From JAYSYM01 sp964543475 (GTDB lineage: Bacteria; Bdellovibrionota; Bdellovibrionia; Bdellovibrionales; JAMPXM01): a stretch of DNA of 64,000 nt. The stretch is from positions 620,001 to 684,000 of the forward strand of contig CAZIYJ010000001.1 in NCBI GenBank assembly GCA_964543475.1, written 5' to 3'. The translations under genes were made by a program, and so were the position numbers. The notes under the pieces are model-generated. The model did not search any database. It was not told the origin of the DNA and worked only from the letters and a program-made list of their open reading frames with translations. Position 1 is the stretch's first letter; every line of letters starts with the position of its first letter. This document shows positions 61,026 through 64,000 of the stretch, piece after piece.

Positions 61026-62861
61026 TTAGCCCTGCATTGGCAATTCCACAGTGAAAGTCGACCCTTGGGCCGGCGTACTCTCTGCGGAAATCGATCCCTT
61101 GTGCAATTCAACGAAGTATTTAGCAAGATAAAGGCCAAGACCTGAGCCTTTGATTTTCGACGTTTTGGCGTGTTTAGAGCGGTAGAACTTAAGAAAGATG
61201 TTCGCAAGCTCATCTTCAGGGATCCCGGTGCCTTGGTCGGCAACCTGAATTACGACGCGGGTTCCGGCCGGATGGCTCTTTTCTTCGGTTGAGATCATCA
61301 CGCGAGAGCCATCAGGGCTATACTTAATCGCATTCTCAACAAGGTTCGAGAACACTTGGCGCATGAGATCTACATCCATTTTAACTGAGAATAGCGGCTC
61401 AAAATCAGTGATGATCGAGATGTTTTTCTCTTTGGCCATGTAGTCAAACTTTGCGATGACTTCTTCGAGCAAAGTATTGATATCCCGAGAATGAATATGG
61501 AGCTCAATCTCTTTTGACTCAATTCGGCCGAGATTCAAAATCGAACTCACAAACTCCAAAAGCTCTTCACTCGATTTATTCAAAGTCAAAAGGGCTTCTT
61601 TTTGCCGATCACTTAGCGGGTGCTGATCTTTTAAAACGATGTCTGTCATTCCTTGGATACGTGCAATCGGAGTCTTTAAATCATGCGACATCATCGACAA
61701 GAAATTTGTCTTTAATTCTTCGACTTGAGTGAGGAGTCTGTTTTTTTGGTAGTATTCCCAGCTTCTTCGATTTTCCATGATCAGGCGATATGGAATGAAG
61801 AAGTAATAGCAGATGAAAATTGCGAGGAGGGGATGAGCCATGCCGATCCATACGCCAAACCACCAGAACGTTAGATAGGCGAAAATAAAGAATGCGGTGA
61901 TCGCACTCCCCAGCAAGAGAAGTCCGCGTGTGGGCTTTAGCGTTAGTACCACCCAAACAGTCAAGATGGCGATCAGAGCAGTTAAGAGTAAATCTATCCA
62001 GTCGGCAGAAATGATCGTTCCTGTATTGAGCACCAGCGTGTCGATCATGTTGGCGTGCAGCTCTAAGATACTCATAGCGATTGGTTCGCGAGAGAGTGGA
62101 GTGCGAACGTAATCTTTTGCGGTACTCTGATAGTCACGTCCAACGAGGACGACATTGTCCTTGAAGCGATCCATCGTGAATTGATCTTCGAGGACGCCTA
62201 AAAAACTGAGCCGCTGATATGAGCCAGTCGGACGAAAATCAATGTAGAGCTGATTAGATTCTAAAAATTCAAAGAGCCCGCGAATTTTTTGCTCGTCTTG
62301 AATCTCGGGGTTGTACATCTCGGCAATGATCGGAAAGCTAGTTTTTCTTCCTTGATAAGAAGTCATCATCCGGCGAGTGACATCGTCTCGCGCAAATAAA
62401 TTCTTGTCTGAGGTATGCGGAGCTGCAAGCGCTGTGAGTTCGTTAAACGGTGGCGACAACTTCAAATATTCGGTCTGACTTGCCGGAGCAATATCGTTAA
62501 GGGCCACGAAGAAATGTGGAAAAGATTTAGCAAGACGAGCGAACTCAGTCAGCTCATCGTATGCACCGACGATGTCGCTAGGTGTGATCAAGTAAACGAC
62601 GACTCGAGCGCCAGCGGCCTTTAACTTGTTGAGTAGCTTAATGTGGTCTTGCGCGTTTGGAACACGCTGAATTGTATCGATCGTGTAGGGGTCAACTGCG
62701 ATTGTATGAACTTTTCCAGAGACTGGTCTCGTGGGCTTCAGGCGAACCCGCGCATCGTACATAAACGATTCAACGTAATCGAATTTAAACTGGCTAAGGA
62801 TGAAGGCGATGCCTAGCGCAAATCCGATTCTAACGAGAGGGTAGTAGTATTTCTTGTTCAC
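61026..62861 (-). CDS. CHASE2-domain sensor histidine kinase
   Basis: 611 residues. A first span lies near residues 10-25. A periplasmic CHASE2 domain (residues about 45-275, VHTIAVDPYTID; NVVLVGRDYQSTAKDY) follows, then three close membrane spans. The dimerisation and phosphotransfer site is SHDLKTPIARIQG, and the ATPase domain has NLVENAIKYSP, DQGTGIPEDEL and GSGLGLYLAKYFVELH. It senses an extracellular cue and most likely phosphorylates the NtrC-type regulator downstream. Confidence 0.93.
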   Translation of the reverse strand: MNKKYYYPLVRIGFALGIAFILSQFKFDYVESFMYDARVRLKPTRPVSGKVHTIAVDPYTIDTIQRVPNAQDHIKLLNKLKAAGARVVVYLITPSDIVGAYDELTEFARLAKSFPHFFVALNDIAPASQTEYLKLSPPFNELTALAAPHTSDKNLFARDDVTRRMMTSYQGRKTSFPIIAEMYNPEIQDEQKIRGLFEFLESNQLYIDFRPTGSYQRLSFLGVLEDQFTMDRFKDNVVLVGRDYQSTAKDYVRTPLSREPIAMSILELHANMIDTLVLNTGTIISADWIDLLLTALIAILTVWVVLTLKPTRGLLLLGSAITAFFIFAYLTFWWFGVWIGMAHPLLAIFICYYFFIPYRLIMENRRSWEYYQKNRLLTQVEELKTNFLSMMSHDLKTPIARIQGMTDIVLKDQHPLSDRQKEALLTLNKSSEELLEFVSSILNLGRIESKEIELHIHSRDINTLLEEVIAKFDYMAKEKNISIITDFEPLFSVKMDVDLMRQVFSNLVENAIKYSPDGSRVMISTEEKSHPAGTRVVIQVADQGTGIPEDELANIFLKFYRSKHAKTSKIKGSGLGLYLAKYFVELHKGSISAESTPAQGSTFTVELPMQG

Positions 62862-62877
62862 TTGAGCGGAGAGTACA

Positions 62878-63020
62878 CAGTTAAGAGTTAAAAGTTAAGA
62901 GCTAAGAGTCCGAGTTAAAAGCAATAGTCCGAGAAAAAGCAAAAGTCCAAGTAGCTCAGACAAAAACTCTGACTCTTACTTGGACTTTTGGCTCTGACAT
63001 TAAGCTCTTAACTCTTAGCT
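62878..63020 (-). repeat. heptad-built inverted repeat, copy B (3' of the peptide operon)
   Basis: It has the same design as copy A at 19868-19995 and the identical 20-base word at 62886-62905. The core is a perfect 13-pair stem AAAAGTCCAAGTA (62941-62953) with TACTTGGACTTTT (62977-62989), containing an inner TCAGA/TCTGA. The outer arms pair GTTAAGAGCT (62894-62903) with AGCTCTTAAC (63003-63012) and AGCTAAGAG with CTCTTAGCT. It lies between the end of the precursor peptide genes and the kinase gene, where a terminator would be expected. Confidence 0.7.
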
Positions 63021-63029
63021 GTCTTTGCC

Positions 63030-63149
63030 CTAGCTTGCGCCGAGTGGAGCGCACTCAAGGCCAACGGCCTTAATCGTAGTGGTGCTTGCGCCGCCTTTAG
63101 CGGTCAGCAGCTTAGTTTTATCAGGAGAAACTTTTTTGATCAGTTTCAT
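63030..63149 (-). CDS. candidate RiPP precursor peptide 1 (39 residues)
   Basis: The ATG is seven bases after AAAGGA. The 39-residue product begins MKLIKKVSPDKTKLLTAKGG, continues ASTTTIKAVG and ends LECAPLGAS. Its K-L-I-K-K-V-S-x-D-K-T-K-L block and C-terminal VGLxCxPxG block both recur in the neighbouring 56-residue peptide. It has one Cys, no aromatic residue and a Thr-rich middle. A GG-A step could be a leader cut site. It follows the other peptide gene by 17 bases, downstream of the SPASM radical SAM gene, so it is most likely a substrate of that enzyme. Confidence 0.72.
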   Translation of the reverse strand: MKLIKKVSPDKTKLLTAKGGASTTTIKAVGLECAPLGAS

Positions 63150-63166
63150 ATCTAATTCCTTTCGAG

Positions 63167-63337
63167 TTAGCGAATTCCAACTGGAACGCAACCTAGTCCA
63201 ACAGTTTTCGTGGTTTCAGTTTTGTCGCCACTGGCTTGGCGAGATTGAAGTTTTGTTTTATCAGCTGAAACTCGCTTTACGAGTTTTACGGGCTGCTCTT
63301 TAGTTCGCGCTGCCTGATACGTTTCTGGCTTGTTCAT
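63167..63337 (-). CDS. candidate RiPP precursor peptide 2 (56 residues)
   Basis: The ATG lies ten bases after AAGGA and inside the last 38 bases of the radical SAM gene, in another frame. The product has 56 residues. The N-terminal 17 residues (MNKPETYQAARTKEQPV) are absent from peptide 1. Then come KLVKRVSADKTKL, a linker and TVGLGCVPVGIR at the end. It aligns with peptide 1 with one gap, so the two are paralogues. The single Cys is at position 50. Co-transcription and overlap with a SPASM maturase indicate a modified peptide. Confidence 0.74.
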   Translation of the reverse strand: MNKPETYQAARTKEQPVKLVKRVSADKTKLQSRQASGDKTETTKTVGLGCVPVGIR

Positions 63338-64000
63338 AATATTCGATTCCTTTAGTGATTAAGCTTCGAGTTCTAATACAAAATTCGTTATCAGTTTTAT
63401 GCTTGCTGCCTGTTTTCGCCTTGTGAACGAACATACAGCCACCACCGCACATGTGTTTTGCCCAGCAACTGCCACAGTTATTAAGTTCAATGAGAGGTTT
63501 TGCGAACTTCGCTAAAGCCTCGTGATTGAGGTTTAAATCTTGTCCGACTTCTTCTTCCTTGTCGTTGACCCACCAGTTGCAAGTTGTAAAGCGCCCATCA
63601 GTATCGACCTGAAGGAGTGATTTGCCGGCTCCGCAGTAGTTATGAATGCGTTGTTGGCCATCGAGAATTCTAAAGAAGTGATCAAACTGAGTGATGCGAC
63701 GTAAACCAATTTCGCCATTTTCTTCCCAGGCAAGTTTAGCAACTTCGAACATACCATCAACATACTTTGGACTTACGACGTCGTCGTCGGCGCCAGCAGC
63801 ATAGCCGAGGTTAATTCCGTCCCATTCAAATTGTTTCATGTAGTTGTAAGCGCCAACCACGTTTGTGTTGTGAGATCCGAACACGCTATGAACAGCAACT
63901 GACCCGAGACGATCTTTAACTTTAAAGAGTTCAGTAATCCCGCGAAGTGTAAGCTTTGATGAGCCACGGCCGCCTGCTGTCGGGCGATGTTTATCGTTCG
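63300..64000 (-). CDS. radical SAM/SPASM peptide-modifying enzyme (N-terminus beyond window)
   Basis: The frame is open through base 64000, so the N-terminal half with the CxxxCxxC cluster site lies outside. The visible C-terminal 233 residues have the complete SPASM pattern CX12GX4C, CX2CX5CX3C and a final C: CGAGKSLLQVDTDGRFTTC, CGSCWAKHMCGGGC and EFC. These bind two auxiliary [4Fe-4S] clusters. The radical SAM part is consistent upstream (LTLRGITELFKVKDRLGSVA). Such enzymes modify ribosomal peptides. Two peptide genes follow directly. Confidence 0.88.
   Translation of the reverse strand, partial: NDKHRPTAGGRGSSKLTLRGITELFKVKDRLGSVAVHSVFGSHNTNVVGAYNYMKQFEWDGINLGYAAGADDDVVSPKYVDGMFEVAKLAWEENGEIGLRRITQFDHFFRILDGQQRIHNYCGAGKSLLQVDTDGRFTTCNWWVNDKEEEVGQDLNLNHEALAKFAKPLIELNNCGSCWAKHMCGGGCMFVHKAKTGSKHKTDNEFCIRTRSLITKGIEYYEQARNVSGSAN

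Overview
The window reads as a densely coded, operon-rich chromosome segment of a Gram-negative, flagellated bacterium. It is most likely a predatory member of the Bdellovibrio group (Bdellovibrionota). That assignment is inference. It rests on a PBP4-type DD-peptidase directly followed by an exported ankyrin-repeat protein (the arrangement of the Bdellovibrio prey-rounding enzyme and its self-protection partner), on many exported proteases and lipoproteins, on three sigma-54 activators, and on an ileS-lspA-lgt operon. I saw no rRNA, tRNA, CRISPR array, insertion sequence or prophage.

Layout. 1-2.8 kb (minus): lipoprotein-mlaE-mlaF-mlaD, an outer-membrane lipid transport operon cut by the window edge. 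3.0-19.9 kb (plus): a flagellar cluster that begins with a good sigma-54 promoter, a TPR protein and a sigma-54 activator, then flgB-flgC-fliE-fliF-fliG-fliH-fliI-fliJ-motE-like-fliK-flgD-flagellar operon protein-flgE. A strongly structured leader precedes flgE, and a heptad-built inverted repeat follows it. 20-26.5 kb (minus): an exported double-psi-barrel protein, the branched-chain amino-acid ABC transporter livKHMGF, and pfkA. 26.5-31.5 kb: HU, a probably leaderless yacG, a Cys-repeat secreted peptide, a YfbR-like nucleotidase, a mitochondrial-type sulfide:quinone oxidoreductase with a coupled PDZ-like exported protein, and small exported proteins. 31.7-44.6 kb: a QEGLA metallopeptidase-like protein, the PBP4/ankyrin pair, a glutamine amidotransferase, two ABC-F proteins, a duplicated receiver/PilZ-like protein, a Rieske-oxidoreductase fusion, and a sigma-54 activator with a pseudo-receiver. 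44.6-50.9 kb: five lipoproteins, including a Gln/Glu/Lys-repeat protein, a gluzincin metallopeptidase and a subtilase. 50.9-56.7 kb (minus): a DUF3095 protein, lgt, lspA, ileS and an unknown protein. 57-59.4 kb: an exported two-gene unit whose second product ends in a RelE/ParE-like domain, then two small secreted proteins. 59.4-62.9 kb (minus): an NtrC-type regulator and a CHASE2 histidine kinase.

The most novel item is at the right edge on the minus strand. A radical SAM enzyme with a complete SPASM seven-cysteine motif is followed by two very short genes. These encode paralogous 56- and 39-residue peptides that share a KL(I/V)K(K/R)VS-DKTKL leader-like block and a C-terminal VGLxCxPxG block. 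This has the shape of a RiPP (ribosomally made, post-translationally modified peptide) operon that I cannot place in a known family. It ends in a second copy of the heptad inverted-repeat element found after flgE.
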